Origin: Peribacillus sp. ACCC06369
Lineage (GTDB): Bacteria; Bacillota; Bacilli; Bacillales; DSM-1321
Length of the DNA stretch: 64,000 nucleotides
Reading direction: 5' to 3'
Assembly (NCBI RefSeq): GCF_030348945.1
Contig: NZ_JAUCEN010000001.1
Coordinates: 62,001 to 126,000 of the forward strand
A model generated the notes under the pieces. The model was given only the letters and a program-made list of their open reading frames with translations. It was not told the origin of the DNA and ran no database searches. The position numbers and the translations under genes are program-made. Shown one piece after another: positions 25,562-33,342 of the stretch (the first letter of the stretch is position 1; each line of letters opens with the position of its first letter).

Positions 25562-26653
25562 ATGAACCAAGCTAGTGTTAATGATAAGTTTAAGGTATCG
25601 CCTTTCTATGTGTTTTTTTTAGTGCATTCCCTGCAAACAGGATTAGGCGTGTTGAGTTTTCAAAGAAGTTTAGCTAAGGCGACGGGAACGGATGGCTGGA
25701 TTTCCATACTCCTAGCCGGACTCATTGTTCATATAATAATTTGGCTTATATATAAAATTTTCAGTCTTGTTCCTGGTGATATCATTTCTGTTAATAATCA
25801 TGCATTTGGTAAATGGATTGGGAATTTCTTCAGTCTCTTATTTATCCTTTACTTTTTTGTCCTTGGAATGACGGTCATAATCGGCTATATAAATGTCTTA
25901 CATGTTTGGATGTTTGAAGAGGTACCTTCATGGGTATTTGCTTTGGTTTTCCTGATCCTGATTTATTATATTATTACGGGAGGGTTCCAAACCATTACGG
26001 GTATTACCTTTTTAACTGTAATATTTTCATATTGGCTGATATTTGTACCTTTTTATGGTTTGAAATACGCTGATTTTACAAATTCCCTACCTATTTTTGA
26101 CCATACTTTATTGGAAATAATGAAAGGAACTAGAAGTGCTTCATTATCGATGATTGGTTTTGAAATGATCCTGATGTATTATCCATTCATTCAAAATGGT
26201 GAAAAATCACAAAAGTATGCTCAAGGAGGAGCCTTGGCTACGACGTTATTGATGTTATTACTATATTTTGGTTCGATAGTCTTTTATGCAGAAAAACAGT
26301 TGGCTCTTACTATTTGGCCAACATTAACATTGACCAGTATTATTGAATTGCCCTTCATTCAACGGTTCGAATACATAATCATTTCTTGGTGGGCCCTCGT
26401 TATTATACCCAACATGGTTATTCCTTTGTGGGCTGCCAGCAGGGGTTATAAGCGCTTATTTAATGTTCAGCAAAAGTACCCGTTATGGGTAATGTCCATA
26501 CTCATATTACTTATCAATATATTTTTTTTCGATGTCGATTCCTTATATATATTGTATAAAATAATCAATCCATACAGCGTGTGCTTCCTTGTTTTATACT
26601 TGCCTCTTCTTTTGGTGTTCATAAACATAAAAAAAGTGGGGAAACGTTTATGA
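25562..26653 (+). CDS. GerAB-family spore germination permease
   Basis: 363 residues with about 10 membrane helices and the GerAB/endospore germination permease pattern: KVSPFYVFFLVHSLQTGLGVLSFQRSLAKATGTDGWISILLAGLIVH at the N-terminus, and GFEMILMYYPFIQNGEKSQKYA mid-protein. In germinant receptors the B subunit binds the germinant and pairs with GerAA and GerAC, but neither is adjacent here. It is thus an orphan B subunit. Start ATG follows a weak GAGGG site. Its stop overlaps a short ATG frame. Confidence 0.9.
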   Translation: MNQASVNDKFKVSPFYVFFLVHSLQTGLGVLSFQRSLAKATGTDGWISILLAGLIVHIIIWLIYKIFSLVPGDIISVNNHAFGKWIGNFFSLLFILYFFVLGMTVIIGYINVLHVWMFEEVPSWVFALVFLILIYYIITGGFQTITGITFLTVIFSYWLIFVPFYGLKYADFTNSLPIFDHTLLEIMKGTRSASLSMIGFEMILMYYPFIQNGEKSQKYAQGGALATTLLMLLLYFGSIVFYAEKQLALTIWPTLTLTSIIELPFIQRFEYIIISWWALVIIPNMVIPLWAASRGYKRLFNVQQKYPLWVMSILILLINIFFFDVDSLYILYKIINPYSVCFLVLYLPLLLVFINIKKVGKRL

Positions 26654-26733
26654 CCTTAGAAATTCCAAGTTATGAACTAGCGACTGCAATCGCAAACGTA
26701 ATCCCTGCTTCCTGTTTTCTTCCATTTCATTAA
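26650..26733 (+). CDS. Short frame overlapping the gerAB stop
   Basis: 27 residues (MTLEIPSYELATAIANV...) whose ATG overlaps the gerAB stop as ATGA, the pattern of a coupled gene. It ends abruptly and could be the start of a lost downstream gene. No family recognised. Confidence 0.2.
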   Translation: MTLEIPSYELATAIANVIPASCFLPFH

Positions 26734-26815
26734 CTCTTTGATTATTATTTTAATTGACGCTATTTCACAGAACTCCTATCATCACAGTTTGCGTCAACTT
26801 TACAATAAGTCTTAA

Positions 26816-26836
26816 TCAACTAACCGGTGCGTTAGC
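26816..26836 (+). repeat. Interspersed repeat, partial left arm
   Basis: CAACTAACCGGTGCGTTAGC matches the left palindromic arm. The following hairpin has diverged (GCCATAAGAAGGTTGCC). It is preceded by GTTTGCGTCAACTTTACAA, which also precedes the copy at 20133. Confidence 0.6.
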
Positions 26837-26957
26837 GCCATAAGAAGGTTGCCAAATGGGGGCCTAGGACGAGAAAAGTGAGAATAGCTGATTAAATGGG
26901 TCTTATAACAGGTGAATAAAGAATATAATTAGACTTCAGATAGGGGTGAAAATAAAA

Positions 26958-27203
26958 ATGAAACCAGATGAAACAGAAGAGCTTATTTTACTAAATCAGA
27001 TTGTTATAACGGAAGAGTTTTTAAATTCGCATCCGAGTGTTGAAAAAACACAACAAGTCTTAAATCATGTTAAACGGACAGGCTGCTTAGATGAACCCAT
27101 TACGATAAATAGGGATACAAAGATCCTTAAGGACGGTTACAGACGCTATATTGCAGCCCAAAAGGTGGGGATGGAACTAGTCCCTATTATTTATGAGAAA
27201 TAA
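26958..27203 (+). CDS. Small ParB/sulfiredoxin-like N-terminal domain protein
   Basis: 81 residues (85 from the GTG at 26946) consisting only of a ParB/Srx-type fold: VEKTQQVLNHVKRTGCLDEPITINRDTKILKDGYRRYIAAQKVGMELVPIIYE. The ILKDGYRRYIAAQ segment corresponds to the nucleotide-binding box. No DNA-binding helix-turn-helix follows, so it is not a full partition protein. The ATG is preferred with AGGGGTG upstream. A terminator follows. Role unknown. Confidence 0.7.
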   Translation: MKPDETEELILLNQIVITEEFLNSHPSVEKTQQVLNHVKRTGCLDEPITINRDTKILKDGYRRYIAAQKVGMELVPIIYEK

Positions 27204-27236
27204 GCTTTTACATAATCAAAAATAGAAAAAATGAAG

Positions 27237-27270
27237 AAAACCCCTAAAATCAAAAGTTTCGGGGGTTTTC
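27237..27270 (+). terminator. Rho-independent terminator
   Basis: AAAACCCC and GGGGTTTT form the stem (extended by AAA/TTT inside), followed by TTC and T residues. It ends the ParB-like gene. Confidence 0.75.
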
Positions 27271-27309
27271 TTCCTATAAGTTCGTTTAATGTAAACCAGA
27301 ACCATCCAG

Positions 27310-27396
27310 CAACACTGGTGGCGTTAGCTTAAGATCAGAGCGTTCTTTAAGGTAGTTTTTTCTTTATGGAACTAACGGGGCAGGTTTGTTCAACAA
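27310..27396 (+). repeat. Interspersed repeat, diverged copy
   Basis: Left arm reduced to GGCGTTAGCTTAAGATCAGAG, hairpin degenerated, right part intact: TTTATGGAACTAACGGGGCAGG then TTTGTTCAACAAG. Confidence 0.7.
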
Positions 27397-27471
27397 GCGT
27401 AGTGTTAAAGAACTGTAGCAGTAAAAAAATATGGTACACTAACACCAATAATTGTAAAGGTAGGAATTAAT

Positions 27472-27648
27472 ATGAATATTGGTGATATGATATTTCAACT
27501 AGTTTTCTTTATTTTTATATTTGGGTTATTTTCTGGTGTGTTTTTTCTCGTTCGTTCTCTCGTTACTAAACAGCCAAGCAAGTCAGAAAGTAGCGAACAA
27601 AAGCTTGATAGAATTATTGATTTACTTGAAAAGGAAAAGAAAAAGTAA
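27472..27648 (+). CDS. DUF4083-type small membrane protein
   Basis: 58 residues: MNIGDMIFQLVFFIFIFGLFSGVFFLVRSL then a charged tail with EQKLDRIIDLLEKEKKK, the pattern of the DUF4083 small Bacillus membrane proteins. TAGGAATTA precedes the ATG. It lies between two interspersed repeat copies (27310 and 27712), as the related small protein at 19872 lies between two others. Function unknown. Confidence 0.65.
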   Translation: MNIGDMIFQLVFFIFIFGLFSGVFFLVRSLVTKQPSKSESSEQKLDRIIDLLEKEKKK

Positions 27649-27979
27649 TCTTTTTCCCGTTTGACATTAATCCTTACTGCACTATTTATGTCAACTCTAC
27701 AATAAGTCATATGTAACTATCGGGGCAGTTTAGTTCATTAAGGGTTATGAATCCTACGATAACAGGATTTATTGCAGATACAATTATAGAAATTAATGAA
27801 GTGAAAATAATGGTTAATCCACTAACGATGTTGGTTCGATTTCTTTGAGGGGTGCCAACATCTCGGAAATTTCGTACGCTAAGCAAATTCTAACCTAAAA
27901 AACCGATTCCTTCTATTTATAAGGAATCGATTTTATTTTTTTTACTCAACAACTCACACGTTAGCCCATTATATATATT
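27649..27979. other. Intergenic region: repeat right arm, possible gene fragment, bidirectional terminator
   Basis: 27712-27745 is a solo right arm (GTAACTATCGGGGCAG, TTTAGTTCATTAAG). On the minus strand 27755-27855 reads as an open frame with a hydrophobic stretch (GLTIIFTSLISIIVSAINPVIVGFI), possibly a fragment of a membrane-protein gene. CGATTCCTT (27904) and AAGGAATCG (27921) form a terminator with T-runs on both sides. It serves the LysR gene on the minus strand. Confidence 0.5.
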
Positions 27980-28858
27980 CTATTCCCTATCAAATGAATC
28001 TCTTATTAAGTCTAGGAATAACTTCTTTATATTAGAAAGGTACTTATTATCCTTCTTTTGTATTATCCCAATAGGAATGAAAGGATTCTTCAATTCTAAG
28101 GGCACTTTAACGATATTATCAGAAAGCTTTGAAGATGATAAGACTACACCAATGGAAGGAAAGTTATGAATATATAAAGGTATGGATAGTATCTGACTAA
28201 CTGTGTAATAAAAGGGTTTCGACTCTAAATGTGAAAGCTCTTCTTCAAACTTTGTATAGTATAAACAATTTTCCCCACCAATAAAAACAGGGTATTCAGT
28301 TATATCATGCAACGATTGGATGGTAATAGGATCTTGATAATATTTTTTGGAACATATTACGGATATTTCTTCATCATATAAATGGATGAATGAATATCCA
28401 TTTTCTTTGTACGGTTTTCCACCTATTGCAAAGTCGATCATACCACTATCTAAAAGATTTATTAGAGTGTCTGTATTTCCTACAGTAATATTACAAGTCA
28501 CATTAGGTTTTATTTCCCGAAACTGGCTTATAATAGATGGCAAAACCGTTGCTGCTGTTTCAATTGCCCCGATATTTATTATGCCAACTTCTTCTTTTTC
28601 TATTGCTTTTGATTGCTCTAAAACAAAATCCCAATGTTTAATCAGAGAATGAATCTCCTTAGCGAAAATTTCTCCGGATTCTGTTAATTTTGCTTCCCAT
28701 CCTCGTTCGAATAACTTAAATCCAATTTCATTTTCTAGTTTTTGTATATGGCTCGTTATAGTTGATTGTGCATAGTTTAATTTTTGAGCTGCTTTTGAAA
28801 ATGTCCCTTCCCTTAAAATTGCCTGGAATGTCTTAACTTCTTTTAAATCCATATCCAA
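27980..28858 (-). CDS. LysR-family transcriptional regulator
   Basis: 292 residues. N-terminal winged helix: FQAILREGTFSKAAQKLNYAQSTITSHIQKLENEIGFKLFER (about 10-52). C-terminal periplasmic-binding-like effector domain: INIGAIETAATVLPSIISQFREIKPNVTCNITVGNT, then GMIDFAIGG. It diverges from a tautomerase/carboxymuconolactone decarboxylase pair across about 100 bases, the usual layout for a LysR regulator controlling the neighbouring catabolic genes. Confidence 0.92.
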   Translation of the reverse strand: MDMDLKEVKTFQAILREGTFSKAAQKLNYAQSTITSHIQKLENEIGFKLFERGWEAKLTESGEIFAKEIHSLIKHWDFVLEQSKAIEKEEVGIINIGAIETAATVLPSIISQFREIKPNVTCNITVGNTDTLINLLDSGMIDFAIGGKPYKENGYSFIHLYDEEISVICSKKYYQDPITIQSLHDITEYPVFIGGENCLYYTKFEEELSHLESKPFYYTVSQILSIPLYIHNFPSIGVVLSSSKLSDNIVKVPLELKNPFIPIGIIQKKDNKYLSNIKKLFLDLIRDSFDRE

Positions 28859-28959
28859 TAATCTCCATTCGTTTTTATGAATTTTTAATTCAATTATTTC
28901 GATTATACAAATAACATTAGTAAAGGTAAAATTAACTTGTTATCAAAAGGAGGGGAAAA

Positions 28960-29346
28960 ATGCCATTCGTTCAAATTAGTTATTTGGAAAATGAATATAA
29001 TCACAAAGATTTACAGCTAATCAGTAGAAATGTTATGGCCGCACTTATTGAAGAATTTCACGTACCCAAAAAGGATTATTTTCAAATTTTCCAGTCGCAT
29101 AAGGTGGATGAGTTTTATTTTGATCCGAATTATCTTCTTAGTAGTAAAAGAACAAACCAACTTCTTTACATCTTAATCACATGCGGTCCAGGCAGATCTA
29201 ATCAGCAAAAAGAATTACTGTATAAGAGTATTGCTAACAAATTGCACAATAATTGTAATGTAGTTAAAGAAAATGTATTTATAATTCTATCGGAAACAAA
29301 TCTTGAAAACTGGTCATTTGGAGACGGAATTCCTCAAATGATTTAG
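28960..29346 (+). CDS. Tautomerase-family protein (4-oxalocrotonate tautomerase-like)
   Basis: 128 residues beginning MPFVQISY. The Pro directly after the initiator Met is the catalytic base of the tautomerase superfamily once Met is removed. The rest (ISRNVMAALIEEFHVPKKDYFQIFQSH, then VFIILSETNLENWSFGDG) matches the long-chain tautomerase_2 group. AAAGGAGGGG precedes the ATG. It is the first gene of a pair with a CMD-like protein under a divergent LysR regulator. Substrate unknown. Confidence 0.85.
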   Translation: MPFVQISYLENEYNHKDLQLISRNVMAALIEEFHVPKKDYFQIFQSHKVDEFYFDPNYLLSSKRTNQLLYILITCGPGRSNQQKELLYKSIANKLHNNCNVVKENVFIILSETNLENWSFGDGIPQMI

Positions 29347-29386
29347 TGTTTTATATCATACTTAATAATCGAGAGGAGCAAGAGAT

Positions 29387-29713
29387 ATGAACAAACCCAT
29401 TACTCCTACTGTAAGAAATTCATTAGGGCATTTTGCACCAGATTTTGTTAGATACTCTGAAGACATACTTTTCGGAGATTTATGGAGACGAGATAATTTA
29501 AATTTAAGAGACCGAAGCCTAATTACTGTTACAGCGCTAGTAACTGGAGAAAACCTAAATCAGCTTCCATATCATTTAGAACTTGCGAAACAAAACGGTC
29601 TAACAGAGGAGGAACTTATAGAGACTATTACTCATTTAAGTTTTTACGTTGGATGGCCGCGATCCGCATCAGCATTAGAAGTAGCTAAGGGAATATTTGG
29701 AAGAGGAAAGTAG
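29387..29713 (+). CDS. Carboxymuconolactone decarboxylase (CMD/AhpD-like) family protein
   Basis: 108 residues of the CMD fold: APDFVRYSEDILFGDLWRRDNLNLRDRSLITVTALVTGENLNQLPYHLELAKQNGLTEEELIETITHLSFYVGWPRSASALEVAKGIF. No CxxC pair is present, so it is not an AhpD-type peroxidase; it resembles the gamma-carboxymuconolactone decarboxylase branch. AGAGGAGC precedes the ATG. Co-transcribed with the tautomerase 40 bases upstream. Confidence 0.88.
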   Translation: MNKPITPTVRNSLGHFAPDFVRYSEDILFGDLWRRDNLNLRDRSLITVTALVTGENLNQLPYHLELAKQNGLTEEELIETITHLSFYVGWPRSASALEVAKGIFGRGK

Positions 29714-29734
29714 TAAACCGTATGAACGGTTAAG

Positions 29735-29778
29735 AAGGTAATAAATCAATTTCGTTTCAAGTGATTACCTCCTTTTTC
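29735..29778 (+). terminator. Terminator of the tautomerase/CMD operon
   Basis: AAGGTAAT and ATTACCT pair (with weaker inner pairing across a 20-base loop) before CCTTTTTCTTT. The rest of the gap to 30102 holds only the repeat at 29861. Confidence 0.65.
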
Positions 29779-29860
29779 TTTAATTGAGTAAATTTTACCA
29801 GCTTCTAAAGAAGAATTAACCAACTCTCTAGATTTTGAGGCAATTTCTCGATTGAACTTA

Positions 29861-29950
29861 ATAAACTAACGGGTGCTTTACTTCATTAAGGAAGGTTGCT
29901 GAGGTAGCCTTTTTCTTATGGCACTAAAGGGGCAGGTTTGTTACAAGTGA
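29861..29950 (+). repeat. Interspersed repeat with an alternative hairpin
   Basis: AACTAACGGGTGCTTTACTTC is the left arm and TTATGGCACTAAAGGGGCAGG the right. The central stem is AAGGTTGC/GTAGCCTT with the loop TGAG instead of GAGCTG/CAGCTC. Conserved arms with a replaced stem again. Confidence 0.78.
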
Positions 29951-30102
29951 AGTGTGTTCGTACTGTGTAGCTACATCGAATAACAATACTTTTAATCATT
30001 AGTATGTTATAGTTAATTAGAGTTAAAATTAGATTTATATGGGGCACCTCCTGACTTCTCTTAGTCATCTTCCCTCTGTAATAGAAGGGAGACTAAGACG
30101 AT

Positions 30103-30342
30103 ATGTCCTTAGACCACATTAAAACAATGTTAGAAACCTTAAAACAGTATAATAACTGTGAAATAACATTAACTTTCAAAAACAAAAATGGTATACCGTT
30201 ACTGTCTGTATGCTATGACAATAATTGTTATGAACTAACACATTTGGATACACAAATTATCGAAACCTGTGACGATATAAAATCTACTATCTCAGCTATT
30301 GAAAAAGTTATGCAAGATAGTTCTAAAAAAACCTCTAATTAA
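30103..30342 (+). CDS. Small protein of unknown function
   Basis: 79 residues (MSLDHIKTMLETLKQYNNCEITLTFKNKNGIPLLSVCYDNNCYELTHLDTQIIETCDDIKSTISAIEKVMQ...), soluble, alpha-beta-alpha in appearance, with four cysteines. It faintly resembles the small YkuJ-type proteins in its beta region, but I do not assign it. Followed directly by a terminator overlapping its last codons, which supports a real transcript. No clear ribosome site is seen. Confidence 0.5.
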   Translation: MSLDHIKTMLETLKQYNNCEITLTFKNKNGIPLLSVCYDNNCYELTHLDTQIIETCDDIKSTISAIEKVMQDSSKKTSN

Positions 30343-30356
30343 TAGAGGTTTTTTTG
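30327..30356 (+). terminator. Rho-independent terminator
   Basis: AAACCTCT and AGAGGTTT pair around AATTAAT, with T7. It overlaps the 3' end of the preceding small gene. Confidence 0.8.
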
Positions 30357-30380
30357 TTTCACATTTTGTTGATCAATTCT

Positions 30381-30474
30381 CTTCTTCAACTAACGGGTGC
30401 GGTAGCTGAAAATTGGAGCTGTTTTTAAGGCAGCTCTTTCATTATGCTACTAAAGGGCAGTTTAGTTGAAGAAG
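30381..30474 (+). repeat. Interspersed repeat, complete copy with 13-bp terminal inverted repeats
   Basis: Begins CTTCTTCAACTAA and ends with its exact reverse complement TTAGTTGAAGAAG, giving perfect 13-bp terminal inverted repeats over 94 bp. Inside are the left palindrome (CTAACGGGTGCGGTAG), hairpin GGAGCTGTTTTTAAGGCAGCTC and right palindrome. This copy defines the element ends. No flanking target duplication is obvious. Confidence 0.88.
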
Positions 30475-30631
30475 AAAACGAATTGATTGGTGTTGAATTA
30501 AATACTTAACAATAGTTTTTATACCAAGATGTAACTGCCGGGCAGGAACAAATATTGAGACAGTTGGTCAGAATATATTGAATAAGAAAAAAAGAGTCGG
30601 CAAAGCGACCCTCCTCTAAGATTCTCCGTGT

Positions 30632-31453
30632 TTAACTTAATAAGTATTTATTCAATGCTTGTTGTAAAGTTCCTAATGTTTGTGCTTTTTCATTTAATTT
30701 CATTCCTACGTTTATCATTTTTCTAACCACTTCAGCTCTTAACCCGGTAATCACAGTAGTACATCCCATTAATGAAGTGCCGTCAATAATCTTCATTAAA
30801 TGATCAATTACTTCAACCTCCATTTCCATAATTCCAGATAAGTCCATAATTAATATTTGAATACGTAATTTCCCAATCTCTGTTAAAACTTTTTCCTCGA
30901 GAATATTCGTTCGGTAAAGATCAACCGCACCAATTAAAGGCAAAATACATATAGTGGGTGTTATTGGTATTATAGGCACCGAAAGATTTTCAACCAATTC
31001 TTTTTGAGCCATTATCAATGAATCTTTGTATTGAGAATAGGTGATAAAAAAAACATTTAAAAACCTGTCTACTTGATTATTAACTTGTTTTTCTACCGAA
31101 AAAAATTCTTCAGTTAAAACCTTATTTGTTACCTCGTTATATTCTTGTAGGAACTTCCACAAGGTTCTTCGAATGGCTTGCACCCACTCTAATTTGAAAG
31201 TTAATGGTATTGCGTGTGTCGCCCAAGCTATACCTTCTTGTTTAGCAAATGCTTGAAGTTCTTGTTCTTTACCCTCAATAATGTATTGAATCAGGATATG
31301 GGCATTATTTATCAGGTCAATATTACCGACCGTTAAAATTTCTTCAATTTTTTCTCTCACATTAAATGCTTCATTCAATAATGAATCTTCAAAATCCTCT
31401 TTATTTTCTTGTATGAATTCCAGTATTTTATATGTATCTAGTGACCCCTTCAT
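30632..31453 (-). CDS. RsbR-like protein with C-terminal STAS domain
   Basis: 273 residues. Residues about 1-150 form the helical, globin-like RsbR N-terminal sensor region. Residues about 160-270 are a STAS domain: VPIIPITPTICILPLIGAVDLYRTNILEEKVL, ILIMDLSGIMEMEVEVIDHLMKII, TTVITGLRAEVVRKMI. RsbR proteins form stressosomes controlling SigB through RsbT. Here no RsbS, RsbT or other partner gene is nearby, so it is probably an accessory paralogue. GGGGGA precedes the start. Confidence 0.85.
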   Translation of the reverse strand: MKGSLDTYKILEFIQENKEDFEDSLLNEAFNVREKIEEILTVGNIDLINNAHILIQYIIEGKEQELQAFAKQEGIAWATHAIPLTFKLEWVQAIRRTLWKFLQEYNEVTNKVLTEEFFSVEKQVNNQVDRFLNVFFITYSQYKDSLIMAQKELVENLSVPIIPITPTICILPLIGAVDLYRTNILEEKVLTEIGKLRIQILIMDLSGIMEMEVEVIDHLMKIIDGTSLMGCTTVITGLRAEVVRKMINVGMKLNEKAQTLGTLQQALNKYLLS

Positions 31454-31597
31454 AATTTAATCCCCCTTTTTTTTATATGCCAAAACTACAATTACCCTGT
31501 TATTATAATTCTAAACCTGTTTACACTATAAGCTTCTAATTTAAATGGAAATTGGATGTATCTATGTTAATTAATATTGTGAAAAATTCTACTTAAA

Positions 31598-31977
31598 CTC
31601 CCATGAAAATTAAAAAAGCACAAAATCTAGAAAAAACCACAACAAAATAGACCCAGTAAAAACGCTTTTAAAAAAGGCTGAGCCTTATGAGTGATCTGAT
31701 TGAGTTTGGTAAATCGTTAAACAAAAACCTCCAATCATACTTAAATTAGGTAGAGGCTAGCGCGACGACCAAAAAAGGATTAATCTCCCATGAGTGCTAC
31801 CCATAAAGGGCGCGACAGTCGGTGGTACACCGTGGTCGTCGGAGTCAGACTAACGGATGGGCTCAAAGGCACCATAGTTCAACGACCTTCTTCGCCAGCC
31901 ATTAAAACATTATCGACATAGAGACCAATTTTCATTCTCTGAAGTGAAGCGCTGATTTTTGCGCTTCATGGATGGCT
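31598..31977 (-). mobile_element. Transposase-less IS110-family-like element, copy 1 (candidate bridge-RNA-only element)
   Basis: About 376 bp, nearly identical to 46688-47064 and without a coding frame. Both copies are bounded by ACT on the left and CTAACGGG on the right, so both sit at a CT in the repeat right arm, the same site used by the IS1111-type element. Ends carry a short subterminal inverted repeat (CCATGAA at 31601; TTCATGG at 31966). On the minus strand CGTTGAACTATG (31873-31884) is followed by CCCATCCGTTAGT (31849-31861), resembling left and right target guides for GAACT|CTAACGG. Strand and mobility are inferred. Confidence 0.6.
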
Positions 31978-32030
31978 AACGGGGCAGGATAGTACAAAAA
32001 CAAATTTGTATATGGTATATTAACACCGTA

Positions 32031-32054
32031 ACTTATTAAAATTCTTTAATAAGT
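32031..32054 (+). promoter_or_regulatory. Operator-like inverted repeat upstream of the ROK regulator
   Basis: ACTTATTAAA and TTTAATAAGT are perfect 10-bp inverted repeats separated by ATTC. An identical pair with the spacer AAAA lies at 33773-33796, and a further half site at 33821. The position just before the ROK gene suggests autoregulation. Confidence 0.65.
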
Positions 32055-32078
32055 TTATTTTTTTAGGTGGTGAATCTA

Positions 32079-33128
32079 GTGAATGAGTTAGTAGCTACTC
32101 CAAAATCTATTAAGAAGATAATCCTTCGTGGTATTCGTACAACTCTTTTAGAACTTGGAAGTGCAACAAAGGTTGAACTCAGCCATACATTAGGAATTAG
32201 TTTCCCGACAATAAGTAAGTTCCTAGCACAGATGGAGAAGGATGGGGAAATTATTTTAGTCGGTTTAGACGGTTCTAGTGGTGGGAGAAGAGCAAAAAGA
32301 TATAGATACAATCCCGAGCATATGTTAGGTCTGGCAATATTTCTAGAGAAAACAGAGACGAATTATACAATTTTTAATTGTGTGGGAGAAGTAAAGGAAC
32401 AAGGAAAAGCACCGAGTGTATTAAAGGATGATGGTTTAAATTTATTAACTACGTGCATTGAAAACATAATGACTAAAAATTCGAAAATCAGTTCTATGGC
32501 AATTGGCGTTCCTGGTTCGGTTGATAGTGGCCGGATTTTCTATATACCAGGATACGAGCAGTTTCAAAATTTTGATTTAAAAGGATATTATGAGGATCAA
32601 TTTTCTATACCTGTCGTAGTAGAGAACGATATGAATGCTGCTGTTCTCGGATATCACAATAATAGGGGAATTAAGGACAAGCAATCCCTTATATATTTGT
32701 ATTCTGGTCAAAATGGCCCAGGTGCAGGAATTATGATAAATGGCGATGTGGTGCGAGGAAGTACTTTTTTCTCAGGAGAGGTTTCATTCGTCCCTCAGTA
32801 TAATGACCGAAATTTTCGGCAAGCTTTGGAAAATGGAAGTGGACCTAAAAAAGTAACTATTTGTGAGGATTATGAGATTGATGCAATTAGCAGGTTAGTA
32901 GCCTCGTTTGTAGCTATCATTAACCCTCATACCATCATTTTTAGTAACGATGAAGTTGAAAAAGTTATTTTAGACAAAATTGCCGTAGGTAGCTCAAAAT
33001 ATATCCCGTCAGAACATCTTCCATCGCTTACAATGAGTGATTGGAAACAGGATTATTTATATGGATTACAAAGTCTTGGTCGTGATCTCATGATAAATGG
33101 AACAAACAGTAAATCTGTTTCTACATGA
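32079..33128 (+). CDS. ROK-family transcriptional regulator
   Basis: About 349 residues. N-terminal winged helix (IILRGIRTTLLELGSATKVELSHTLGISFPTISKFLAQMEKDGEI), then a sugar-kinase-like ROK domain with SMAIGVPGSVDSGRIFYIPGYEQF, VENDMNAAVLGYHN and a degenerate glycine-rich GPGAGIMINGDVVRG. The cysteine zinc motif of typical ROK kinases is not evident, as in pure regulators of the XylR/NagC type. I start at GTG 32079, with AGGTGG upstream. It likely controls the downstream VOC and MFS genes through ACTTATTAAA/TTTAATAAGT operators, with a sugar as effector. Confidence 0.87.
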   Translation: MNELVATPKSIKKIILRGIRTTLLELGSATKVELSHTLGISFPTISKFLAQMEKDGEIILVGLDGSSGGRRAKRYRYNPEHMLGLAIFLEKTETNYTIFNCVGEVKEQGKAPSVLKDDGLNLLTTCIENIMTKNSKISSMAIGVPGSVDSGRIFYIPGYEQFQNFDLKGYYEDQFSIPVVVENDMNAAVLGYHNNRGIKDKQSLIYLYSGQNGPGAGIMINGDVVRGSTFFSGEVSFVPQYNDRNFRQALENGSGPKKVTICEDYEIDAISRLVASFVAIINPHTIIFSNDEVEKVILDKIAVGSSKYIPSEHLPSLTMSDWKQDYLYGLQSLGRDLMINGTNSKSVST

Positions 33129-33342
33129 AAAGTAAAATCACATTTATTCTAGGCTACATTATCTCTTACAAATATATAAAATTAATGGATTTCAACATTT
33201 TCCTTTTGATAATGCAACTAAAACAAAGGTAGAAATTATTTTTTGTAAAAAAACACTTGAAATAATGTCATATAAGGTGGTGATTCCCCTATAATATCAA
33301 GATCTAGCAATAACCTCTATAATTTAAAGGAGTGAAAAAGAA

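Noticed and set aside
11672..30474. Regularly recurring hairpin repeats considered as a CRISPR or riboswitch family
   Set aside because: Copies are kilobases apart, lie on intergenic sites without a common gene class, and have terminal inverted repeats typical of mobile repeats.
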